64,000 nt of DNA, from positions 23,859,111 to 23,923,110 of the forward strand of contig OX387606.1 of assembly GCA_947568835.1 (NCBI GenBank), read 5' to 3'. The position numbers and the translations under genes are program-made. This document shows, piece by piece, positions 12,084 to 23,159 of the stretch. Each line of letters opens with the position of its first letter. Position 1 is the stretch's first letter. Origin of the DNA: Protonemura montana. Taxonomy: Eukaryota > Arthropoda > Insecta > Plecoptera > Nemouridae. Under the pieces are notes generated by a model. That model ran no database searches, was not told where the DNA came from, and saw only the letters and a program-made list of their open reading frames with translations.

Positions 12084-14733
12084 TCATTGCTTCTGAGCGA
12101 CGAGGCCAAGAGTATCTTGAAGAATGCTGACAACGGCGTCCAGAGTCTCCTCCCCAGACGGGATGATCTGGTCGGCCGGCAACAGGAACGTATATCGGCC
12201 ATGGTCCCGTAGCTCAATGGTGTAAACCACATCCACGTCAAAGGTGCCCTTCACCCAGTCCATGCTGCCGCCACTGGATTCGTCTGAAACACATAAGAGC
12301 ATGAACCAGTACCATGGACTGACAGGCTCTGGGGGCTACCACTGGAACATAAAGCTCTGTCAATGTAGAAACCAAAGAATTTAACAAATATTTGATTAAT
12401 TGGCATCCCACGGGTGACGGGAGCTATCGACTCTGGTCCATGATACTTACATAGAATGCCCACCAGGCTTCCGACTTCGTATTCAGTCCCGAATCTCTGC
12501 GCCATTGCTGCTGCTGCGTTGGTGCCGATGGTCATCTGCCGATGGAGTCAAAACGTCTCAGAAAATTCGTTTGATAGTTTTAAACTGTCTTTTCGTATAA
12601 ATCTGAGTCTGGTGTAAGATGATCGTCTTACATGCTGCTCCACGTCTGGAATCTCGATAGTGTCGAGGCCGTAGGGGTACATAATCAGCTGCCCGTAACT
12701 GTGAATGGCCAGGTACACGTTGATCTTGTCCTGCTCAGCCAGGGCGGTGATGAACTCTGACAAGGTCCTGGTTTCGATCTCCGAGAAGGGCACCGAGCCG
12801 TGGTACGTCCCGGAACACGACGAATTGCTGGAGCCGTTCTCTGGGAATCGGTCAAATCAATTTGTTTGTGAGCGTGAGCTTCGAAAACTGAACATAATCC
12901 CAAAAAACAACAGCAGAATTTTCCCATTTTTCATAAAGACATCGAGCTGTTACCTCCCCAGTGGAAGTCCCAGTTCCTGTTGGGATCGGTGCCCGTGCAA
13001 AGCCCGTCATTCGGGCTCCTCGTCTTACGCCACAGTCTATCCTGAAGTGCAAGAACATAGCGTGAGAAATACCTCGTGACCCGTGAGAGAGAGACCATCG
13101 ATGATGGTTTTTAGACTCATGTCTACTTGATTTATCCTTAGCACTAGTTTTAAGAAAAACTATTTGAAATGGGTTTTGAATGCTAAGTAAAGGGCTATTA
13201 AATTTCGCGACGTTTCGTAACATATACTAGTTACTTCTTCAAGGGTAAGAGCAATCCTGACAATTTTCCAATAACAAAACTATTACTAGTAACTAGTGCT
13301 AAGGATAAATCAAGTAGACATGAGTCTAAAAACCATCATAAAGAATCTCTATGGGGAGAAAAGTGGGAAGTTAGTAGATAGATTGGTGAGACTCCGAGTG
13401 AAGAGAACCACTTTAGGTTGTAGAGAACATTTTGCTTGAACTAGGTAATTGTTATAATTTTATGTGGTTCTTTTGTTATTGGAAAATTTTTAGGACTGCT
13501 CTTACCCTTGAAGAAGTAACTAGTGTATGTTACGAAACGTCGGGAAATTTAGTAGCCCTTTACTTAGCGTTCAAAACCCATTTTAAATAGTTTTTCTTAG
13601 AGACCATCGAGCTTACGTCCTCACCGTGGTGTGGCTGAACTCGTACCCATCAGGATTGGCACTCGGGAAGACGTACCAGTCGAACGCCTCGACCACCTGG
13701 CGCACTTGCGAGTCGTTGCTGGTCAACACCTCGTTCAGGATGAACGTGACGGTTGCAGGAGCGATCCACTCCCGCGCGTGAATACCTGCAAAGGATGCGT
13801 GTCAAGATAATGCCCATTCGTTGGTACCCTTTTGCTGGTAGACGAACCTGCTTCGAGGAATATCCCCGGTCTGTCCGGGCCGTAGGATACCCGGACTCCT
13901 TGAAGTTGCCGGCCCTCGTACGATTGACCACCGACCAACGGTGTGACGTTGTCCGGGAAGGAAGTCGCCAAGGTAGCCAGCCATTCGTTGATCTGGCGTG
14001 GACGGTAAATCAGAAGATCTTCAACACTCATCAGGATTTCAAGACATTTTACATAATCTAGATTATCAAACAGCGCTGTGCTTTGAAAGCATTTCTTTTC
14101 AGCGTCAAAGTGGCATTTGTCCCAAGACTACAACATGTTTTCCTTTTTTTTCCAGATGATGGAATCATTTCTGATTGAATTCGTGTATGAAAGTTGGTTC
14201 ATCACCTCATCGATTCGGTGATACGAGGTCCAGTCCATTGCTTTCGGTGCATTGATAGGGTTAACGTTGTCCACGTATCTACGGAAATTGAACACAAGAA
14301 TGTTGAAGCGATAAGCATATGGACCGGTAAGTTTGGTCCTGCAATGACTCACTATGCGGCCACTCACTCCTGAACGTTGGCCATCAGGACAGTGGCGTCG
14401 ACTCCGATCCTGGCGACAAGCTGTTGGAAGTCTGGCTTCTTGTGCGGGGGGACCATGATGTCTACAGCGGCACCAACGCGGCTGGGATCGCTCCAGAAGC
14501 TCAGCTACAAAAGAACATAGTTATAGTTACATTGCCTGGAATTTAGTGGGGTTGAAACGCCCCTGTCTAGGTACACTCACCCCATCGGGCGTCTGCTGTA
14601 GCGAGCGCAGGGCAGCTAGCTTTGTGGTAGTGTCGGGAACTACCCTATACAATTCATAGTGGTCGAAACGTGCCTGTTCGGAAAAGGCCGGGGTAGCCGC
14701 GAGGCCGATGACCAGAAGCAGCTCCAGAAGCAT
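12084..14733 (-). CDS. Zinc carboxypeptidase 3 (M14A, A-type pocket)
   Basis: Complete 416-residue paralogue. Exons: 14581-14733, 14368-14504, 14206-14278, 13848-13992, 13625-13785, 12954-13041, 12632-12840, 12451-12535, 12084-12283. Signal peptide 1-18, propeptide, peptidase domain. Catalytic set: HAREW (H172, E175), WRKTRS 227-232, NRNW 244-247, HSYGQ (H299), Y351, and ELRD with E374. M358 fills the specificity-pocket position, as in copy 2. ATG 14733 was chosen because it opens the signal peptide; the frame is open further upstream (to 14841) with no clear acceptor, so the 5' end is less certain. A TTTAAAAGG stretch near 14818-14826 could be a weak TATA. AATAAA on the minus strand at 12014-12019. 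Intron 5 is filled by a ribozyme-like repeat. Confidence 0.95.
13101..13600. repeat. Hammerhead-like repeat, inverted pair
   Basis: This fills intron 5 of carboxypeptidase 3. A minus-oriented copy (from 13101) meets a plus-oriented copy ending near 13600, so the two ends are complementary over about 150 bp. The plus copy carries the core at 13506-13544: TTGAAGA, GTAAC, loop, GTTAC, GAAA, CGTC. The first core base is T rather than C. Confidence 0.75.
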
Positions 14734-15476
14734 TGCAGGCAGAGAATAGGTCTCGAAATTAGGAACACGGTGTCGTTTTGATATTAAACTATCCAACTGA
14801 AAAGGATACCTAATACTTGAACCTTTTAAATCTGTTACCATACCTATGAATATGATTGGTATTTTTTTTATCAGAGGATCAACATTACATAGCTATCTAC
14901 AAGAAGATAACAAGATTTATTGCAGCAGATGGTGCCGTCTTTGAAAATTTGATAGTCAACTTTTGTTATTGAGATATTTTTGACAGCGACTGACGATAAT
15001 TAATATATGACACCCGATTTTCTAGATCATGATCCTAAAAAACCTAACCGATAATCCTGGGTTTCACGCTTACAGGTTCAATGTTGAGCGCATCAAGAAC
15101 ATGCTGACCCCGTGAAAATAATGTGATTGACCTCAATTAACTTCATCCGCACTTCAGAGATTAGACTTGGTCGATTTTTCACCAATAATCAATCCGTGTA
15201 TCAAGCTGTGTAATAGCCAGAAAATCACTTCTAAAATGCAAATACACAAAGTTTCCGGAGACCTGTAGCTCTATTGTAATTTTAAATTTGGTCAAGTGAC
15301 TAAATGAGTTTTAGAATTTGAAAAATCGAAGCATTTCTCAAAAATCTATATAAAAAGAGCTTAATTGTTATGTTAGTATTTCGCGAGGAGTTTTGTACTT
15401 CCCATGATCATGGCTGATTTTGAAGAAGTATGTTTTAAATTCATGTGTGTCTTCCCGCTCTTTAAGAACTGTCAAA
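14734..15476. other. Divergent spacer, carboxypeptidase 3 / NAE1
   Basis: AT-rich, with no ORF that I can support. It should hold both promoters. TATATAAAAAG on the + strand at about 15347-15357 is the only clear TATA-like string, some 120 bases before the NAE1 ATG; its use is unproven. Confidence 0.4.
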
Positions 15477-18400
15477 ATGGCATCTCCGGCACCTAAATCT
15501 CCAGAACAAACTGAGAAAAACAGGAAATATGACCGACAGTTGAGGTAATCACCGAAATTTAATAGTAAATGTTTCCAGGCATTTTACTGATGAATATATT
15601 ATACTAAAATGTGATTTTTTTCAAAATATTTCATCAATACATGCCAGCCGCAGACTCCTAACCCCAAATCCTTCACTTTTGACAACTTTCTAACCACGAT
15701 ATTTGTATTTTTCTATGCAATTATTGCCTTTTCTAGATTATGGGGTGATCATGGGCAGTCTGCTCTTGAGTCGGCCCAAGTATGTATCATCAATGCAACG
15801 GCGCTGGGAACAGAAATTTTGAAAGCACTCGTTCTGCCAGGGATCGGGGCATTCACAATTGTAGATGGCAATAAAGTCACTATGGATGAAATTGGAAGCA
15901 AGTATGTAAACTGTGTGTGTGTCATTGTAAGGTTAAAGCCAATCGCTTATGAGAGACTGCGTTTGATGCTGAGTGAGGCAGTGTTAGTAGTAGATAATGG
16001 CAAAACCTCAGTGCCAAATTTAAATTATGCCGGGCATCTACAACTACTCTACCCATTTAGCCTGTTATTTTGTCCTGAGCATCGGCATGGCAAGTGCGCA
16101 GTCTCCCACAAGCAATCGACTTCCATCTGCCCAATGTTCCAAACTCTGGCAGTACTTTCCTATCTACTTTCCTACTTACTAGTACTTTCCAGCCAATAAT
16201 ATGTTGTATGTGTGCAGTTTCTTTTTAGAAGCAGACTCGTGCGGAAAATCTCGAGCGCAAATAGCAACGCAGCTTCTTTTAGAATTAAACAGTGCAGTCA
16301 GAGGAGATTATGTTGAAGAAAATGTCGACCAATTACTTGAAAACAGCCCAGATTTTTTCAACAATTTTACTGTTGTTGTTGCAACAGCTTTACCAGAGAA
16401 GTAATTTCTTGAAATAAGTAACAAAATTTCGTTATGCTATGCACTGGAATGAGTTAAATGTACTGTTTTTTCTTTCTAGGGTCATGCTAACACTTTCGAA
16501 AAAGCTATGGCTACTTGACATACCGTTTCTGGTCTGCCGAAGTTACGGCTTCATCGGCTATCTGAGGGTCCAAATCTCTGAACACACAGTCATCGAGACA
16601 CATCCCGACAACCAAAACCCTGATCTCCGTTTGGACGAACCTTTTCTCAGTCTACGAAAACATATTGACTCGATAGACCTTGATAGCATGGAGTACAAGG
16701 ACCACTCTCACGTCCCATATCTTGTCATACTCTACAAATACTTGGAAAAGTACCGGGCGGAAAACAACGGAGCATTTCCAAAGTCATATAAAGAAAAAGA
16801 GGGACTCCGCGAAATGATCCGCGCGGGCATATTGCAGAACGAAGACGGCGTTCCCGAGGCAGAGGAAAACTTCGAAGAGGCGATCAAAGCGGTGAATGCA
16901 ACGGTGACCGTGACGGGTATTCCGTCATCCGTGAAAAAAATCCTGGACGACGACTGCTGCGTGGGCCTGACTTCGCGAAGCAAGCCGTTCTGGGTGATGG
17001 CGAAAGCCGTGCGGGACTTTGTCGAGAACGAGGGTGAAGGGCGGCTGCCTCTGCGAGGGGTCGTGCCGGACATGACAGCAAAGACAGACAGCTACGTCGC
17101 GCTCCTTCAAATGTGAGCAATCTTTAACGTTTTCTTTTTGAAATTCAATTACGATTAAGGAATCTGCATTCACTAATGCTCCTCCACCACCGACCAGGTT
17201 ACAGTCGCTCATTCTTTCGAATTTTAAAAGAATCCTGTTAGGTTTTACTGAAAACTTGGCATTTGTCTACAAACAAAAGAATGGCAATGGTAGTGTTATG
17301 TAGCTCAGCGCTCAAATGCCATTCAGCATCCAACATCAAATTAGAGTTATTCAAGTTTGACAGGTTGTGACGTTATATAGCGTCACTAGAATCAGAGTGA
17401 CTGTGAGTATTCACAGCCTCTTGGTTCTACTACTTGGAGATCTGTCATTCTCATCAAATACACTAAAATCGTCTCAAAAATTGGTTAGCTCAATTGGCTA
17501 GAGCAACACCAGCGATAGGTAAAGATTGGGGTTCGAGTCCCCATTTGGACACCAAATTTTTATAGGTTGTTATCAGTTTTCCTAATAATAAAATTATCAT
17601 AGTATCTTTCTCATCGAGCTTTGATGACCTGGTCTTGGATCAAGCATTATCCCCTTGGTCTTCGACAGGAGTAGACTACGTGCCGGCACCGGGTTTCCCC
17701 TCCTCCCTTCTAGGCTATGTTAGGTTCATCATCATCATTACCATCATCCACTCATTCACCGACGTCATTAGACCAGTGCCGCATGGCCAGATGTCAAAAC
17801 AGTGCGTCGTTAAACATTCCAAATAATAAATAATCAAGCATTAAAGCTCGTCTACTGGCTTTGTATCCAACTCTTGCCCTGACCGGTTTGCCGTTGGCTT
17901 GCAGATATCACCACCAGGCGGCTCGAGATGCCGAGGCAGTGTTCCGCCGAGTACAACAGCTGCTGCACGAGCTGAGTCAGCCGGCTGACACTGTTTCTGA
18001 GTCGGATGTTCGATTGTTCTGCAAGCACGCAGCTAGTCTACATCTCGAGCGAGGCTCGGCAATCGCGGACGAGTACGACTTCAAGTCCGTCAACTTCCAG
18101 AACATCGGTACAAACGTAGTGGCATGCTTTGGGGATAGGATGCTAAGATTATTTGTAAGACAGTGATCTTTACGATATCAACACTCGTTTTACGTTTCAC
18201 TTCCTGCTTTTACAACCAGAAATGTGTGTAAAAAGCATGCGTTTGCATATGAATAAGTAATTCATTAATGATATTTAATGCATAATGCATTAAAAATTGC
18301 ATTAAAATAATGAATGCATATCATAATGCATATGATATTCCTTAAATCAATGACATTTTTAATGACAAGACGATTTGGCAAGATCTTTCTTTTATCTCTA

Positions 18401-21322
18401 CAATCAAATAATTACTGCTGAAAAAAAAGTATACATGTTAATCAATCGTTTTGCTAAACATTTTTTTCTTTTACTTCAATATCTCTTTAATTTCCAGTTG
18501 ATACGACCAGATAGAGTTTCACTTGGGCTTACATTTTTTAACTTTTTGGTTTGCCATACCAAGAAGCATGTGTACCTACATTTTATTATTTTTTCCTATC
18601 TAAATAACTTTTTTTTCTTATCATTTCTTCCCATTTCTGTCCACCTTTTTTCCATTCTTCACCTATTTCTTCCTTTATCGTCCTTTATTTGTTCTATCCG
18701 TCTTGTTCTTGGTCTTCCCACTCTTCTCTTCCCACACACTGTGTCAAAAACTATTTTTGGTATTCTCTCATTTTCCATTCTCTTCAACTTACCGTACCAT
18801 TTCAATCTTTTTTTTCCTATTTTATAATTTAAACTTTCAGTACTGATTCTCTTCTCATTTCCTTACTGTTAATTTGATCCATCTTCGTGACTCTCGGCAT
18901 ATTTCTTACAAACTTCATCTCTGCTCCTTGAATCATGCTTTTTTCTTTCCAACTCATTGTCATTATTATCATTATAAGCTAATGACTAATTAATCGTAAA
19001 TCAGTCTCAACTGCAAGTAATCTGCAAGAAATAAAGAAATTATTACATCTTGAATAAAAACCATATTTCAATGTCAATTTCCATCTTTTTTTATAAGTAT
19101 TTGAGTTGTAACCTTTTGTTTTATTCAAAATATCAGAAAACCAGTGAAAATGTACTTAACCTGAACATCAAAACCATGGTTAGCTGACATCGGCCAGGAA
19201 TAGATCAAGCTTTGACATGATATCAACCTTGACGAGGTGGCCATTCATATAATTTTTTATTCCGGGAACAAGATATTCATACAAAAATATATACATAAAT
19301 ATTGTTATGGAATAAGTCAGTGTTTAGCTCTGTGACTGTGAATGCAGAGGGCTTGTGGTCATCTTGTATCTCATAACATCTTGCGTTCTTCTTTGCAGTG
19401 CTGGGACTGGAGCAGGCCGAGAGTCCGATGGTTTACTACGTAATGCTTCGGGGAGTTGACCGCTTTTTTGCTGAACACAATACCTTCCCAGGCGAGCTTG
19501 CTGACCTAGTTGAGCCCGATATCGCCGAGCTAAAGGTATTTAATTACACTTCTTTATGTATTAGAGGTATTAAGAATCTCAGGAAATGATTATATGAGGA
19601 CAAGAACATCAGAGTCATTATAAAAATAGTGAAACCTTGGCGGCAAGAATGTTTTTTTTGTAAAAAAAAAAGCAATGGTTCATGCATGTCAGTAGATATT
19701 TATAATTTATGTGTAGCAACTTAGGCAGGATTTGTTCCCTTAAAGAGCAGGGAGGATTGAAATAGGAGTACCACACATGAATTCCATTTGCAAAATTCTA
19801 AATGGAAGCTATTGTAGCCATTAGTTAATAAATCAATTTCAGCCATTACTCATATCTTGTACTTGTACGGGTATTTGCCTTGCGTTTATTATGAACGCAC
19901 CTTTTTAAAAATGTATATTCCACCAACATCGGTTGGGTGATACCCAAAAACAACAGAAATAAAACAGTAAAACAGTATAAACTAGAATCTTGATGTTATA
20001 TTGTTTATCAACCTAAATAAAAATCAAATTTCCGATATTGTTTCCTATCAAGTAAAAGGTATTAATGAAGAGGTATCTTGTGTGAGTTTGCGAGAATGTG
20101 TAGATGACTTGTTTTAGGCACTTGTCTGCCGACTTCTTGCGGAGTGGGGCGCTGGACCGCTTGCCAAGGACGACTACGTGCACGAGATGTGCCGCTACGG
20201 GGCAGCCGAAGTCCACTCCGTATCCGCGTTCATGGGTAAGCCGTCGTCGTAGTAAAACCAAGCGCCTGTGAGGAAGGTCAGGATTGATTGATCAGGACAG
20301 GCATAGGTACAGGGGTGTAACAAAAATACACGTTGGTACGCAGTATTTTCTATCGCGAAAAACTGAAACGTGTGCCCCGAATTGCTCGGATGGTAAAACA
20401 CCCGACCGGCGATTGGGAGGAACTGGGTTCATAACCCGTCCGGTTAGTCTAGCTCCTTTTATGTTTTCAAGATTTCTTATCATAGCGTATTAAGTCCATT
20501 TTAGGACTAAGCACAAATGACAAAAAACAGATTTCTTTAATATAAATTTGTTGTTGCTAAAAGTCATACTTATTGTGATTTTGATGACACTTTTTGATTT
20601 GATCCTCGGCTAAAACCTAGAACATTTGGGAGTTTAGCAGGATCAGTGGGATTAGAGCCCTAAGGAAGGTTGAAGAAGAGAATCCCTGGTATAAGTTGGG
20701 CACGGATGACAGGAATATTGCTGCTGGGCAATCATCCGATAATGGGGCCGGAACATAGGATGTTTGAAGTGGTATTTTGATGGCAAGGAAATGTTGTGCA
20801 ACCCTGACGCCGTTGAGTGTAGGTTATAGGTAGAGAAACAACGTCAATGTTACAGTCTCTGCGTGAAAGATGGCCGCCAAATGACTACCTTACCGACAAA
20901 AATGCAGAGTACCGGACCATCACGTTAAGTGGAGCCACTGTCGTATGAATTTTAATTTCGATATTTCTTGTAGGTTAACTCGCTTTTGAGACTTTTCATG
21001 CTCAAATAATCTCCATCAATGTTTACCTCAACGATTGATATACACGTAACGATATTAAAAAGCGAGTAACCAACGAGAAACTGGCTCCACCAGTACTCTG
21101 CATTTTTGTCAGTAAGGTAGTCATTTTTCACGCAGAGACTGTAACATTGACGTTGTTTCTCTACCTAGAACCTACACTCAACGCTAACGCTAGGGATCTA
21201 CTGTTCCAGGAGGATGTGTGGCGCAAGAGGTGATAAAATTCATCACCAGACAGTACGTCCCGGTGAACAACACTTTCATGTACGACGCAATAATGTCGAC
21301 CACGGCCTCGTTCGAGTTTTAA
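15477..21322 (+). CDS. NAE1: NEDD8-activating enzyme E1 regulatory subunit (APP-BP1)
   Basis: 539 residues; human NAE1 has 534. It pairs with UBA3 to adenylate and activate NEDD8, feeding cullin-RING ligase regulation. Exons: 15477-15544, 15737-15901, 16218-16400, 16480-17112, 17905-18107, 19399-19535, 20118-20235, 21210-21322; every junction keeps phase. Marks: [14 protein letters not shown] near the N-terminus, [18 protein letters not shown] of the ThiF/E1-like fold, ICR-like [16 protein letters not shown] and KDHSHVP. Near the end come [12 protein letters not shown] and [11 protein letters not shown]. As expected for this subunit, no catalytic cysteine is seen. ATTAAA at 21359-21364 is the likely poly(A) signal. 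Intron 7 carries a MITE that ends only 26 bases before the last exon. Confidence 0.97.
17338..17826 (+). mobile_element. tRNA-cassette element plus 5S-SINE tail
   Basis: Both lie in NAE1 intron 4. At 17338-17590 is a + strand copy of the tRNA-like element: leader with GTGACTGTGAGTATTCAC, arm ATCGTCTCAAAAA, tRNA-like core, then a tail. At 17638-17826 is the 3' part of the 5S-headed SINE, without its head, ending in GTCGTTAAACATTCC. The two insertions are adjacent but independent. Confidence 0.75.
18480..18900 (-). mobile_element. LINE fragment (reverse transcriptase C-terminus)
   Basis: It is in NAE1 intron 5, antisense. The minus strand reads, in pieces, the typical LINE tail: [15 protein letters not shown], then [16 protein letters not shown]. 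Frames shift between the pieces, so it is decayed. The long + strand reading frame over 18375-18827 is its shadow and low-complexity. Confidence 0.65.
20385..20455 (+). repeat. tRNA-like remnant
   Basis: GCTCGGATGGTAAAACACC (A-box-like), CCGACCGGCGATTGGGAGG and GGGTTCATAACCC (B-box/T-arm-like) follow in order, in NAE1 intron 7. The acceptor stem does not close, so this is a pseudogene or SINE head. A relative lies at 62355-62432. Confidence 0.5.
20811..21183. mobile_element. Foldback MITE, copy 2
   Basis: Same ends as copy 1, with a deletion in the right arm. Flanks CTGACGC and CTAACGC fit a 7-bp target duplication with one mismatch. It lies in NAE1 intron 7, immediately before exon 8. Confidence 0.85.
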
Positions 21323-23159
21323 CGGCCGAGTGCGGCCATATGATTTTTGTGATATTATATTAAACCTATGTCAGAAATGTGCAAGGAGAGGTTATTATGT
21401 CGATAGCTAAAAGAACATGGGATTTGACTTTATTTATTGAATACCAGTTTTGACTATTACAGGTCTTGTCAACATTACCACAACTTCAATATTTAAAACA
21501 AAGTTTTACAAACTATTAAAGTGACTGTTCATGCTTTTAAGAAATTTACAGTTCACATAGAACAAATTAAAAGCGGAGCGTAGTGCAAGACGTTTCCAAC
21601 GTGCTCCAACGAACCGGGACTCGATTCAAGTCGCGATTCGGAAGAAACGCATTAACCCAGCGAGCCGATCGGGAATGGGCCGTAGCCAGAAGTGGTGCGA
21701 AAGAAACACGTGTGCAAAACACTCCCATTTCGAACGCTAGCTACGTAGATATCGTAAGTTGCTCTACGAGGCGGAAAGCTTAAAAGATAGTAACATCTCT
21801 CACGATTAAAATGAGATTTCCTAAAATATGACTGACAAATTTTTGCTGACAAGATTTATTTCCCTAGGGTAGGTTATATTTTTATTAGACACGCTTCAGG
21901 CAATATCTTAGCGAAGTATTGGAGCCACCCAACGCAGTTGGATGGCCAGCTGGCATTCCCAAATGCCGCAACAAATTTAAGATGAACATAATTTAAATCA
22001 CAACTACAGACCACCGGTGAATGATAAGGCATTGCATTTTCTACACGTGTAGTAAAGTTAAAAATTAAACACTAGCAAATAAAGTAGATTTTTTTGAAAA
22101 AAATAAAATAAAGTCCATTGTATTGTAGGGATATTTAGCCCATCTTGAGAGTAGCTCCATCCTTAACATTGTTATTAAAGTCGTGAAAAGTAGTTCCACT
22201 GCCGCCACTCGAACGCTATGTCAAGCTGTGGCTAACGACTCATCTCCGCGGACCCCGAGGCTGGATCCCTCGATTGCGTAAATGTTTTCACACGGAACGG
22301 TTAAGAGGCTATAGACGAGCCGTTTTCCTTTCCAACATGGATTAAGGAGTTGGTTACAATCTTAAGACCCAGGCCCCGCTCAAAGCCACTCGCGTCCGCG
22401 GCAGATTTCTCGTTGTTTGCGATTTCCAATTTTGATCTCGCCTCCAAAACGGAAACATTCGCCGTTTTCTAAAAACGTTCCCTGCTATTTTCTCCATTTA
22501 CATAAATACAATACAATATCATGTTAGTAGACCATATATTATTTACAAACAACGTCCTGTATTCCATTCGATTTGAGCTGCCAATTCAAAATGAATTAAT
22601 TTTTTTTGAATATTTCCACAAAAAAATTACATGTATTTTGAAATGCGACGGGTTTTTGGCGTGTGAAAACTGTTTAGAAACGCAACGGCAGCGTCGTTGT
22701 CACCTGCCGCGGCCGGTGAACGTGAAGCATTGCAGGATCATGTTACTTTTTAGGATCCAAAGGGTCAAGGTAAAAAGATGCAACAATATCCAGGTAATTT
22801 GACGCGTGCTTAGCACACTGCGGTCGAAATCGAATGGACAGACTCAAACAATCGTCTCGGCGTCATCGAAAAAACACCGAATTTTTGGCCGCGAGCCAAA
22901 AACAAGCGACTCCCTTACGATCAGGCCCCGGGAAAAAACAACGGCACCTCACACCGGGTTCCTTTTAAAAAGTGAAAGCGGATTAAATCTCAATTTACAT
23001 TCAAATCATAACGGTAACCTAGCGACTTCTCCGACTTAGTTTCGACGTGACCGGACAGATTGACAGCGGGATGTTCGATCCGCAGGAATGGAAGAGGGGA
23101 AGTACCAGCGACGACCGGTCGTTTGCAAGACGGTAGGGAGAGGGAGGGAGGGGCTTGAT
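21323..23159. other. Convergent 3' spacer, NAE1 / VAP
   Basis: It holds the NAE1 3' end and a probably long VAP 3' UTR. Minus-strand AATAAA strings occur near 21858 and 21881. Short reading frames here have no recognisable match. A GC-richer stretch at 22190-22480 is unexplained. Confidence 0.45.

Noticed and set aside
18375-18827. 150-codon membrane-like protein on the + strand
   Set aside because: F/L/I-rich low-complexity frame opposite a decayed LINE reverse transcriptase tail.
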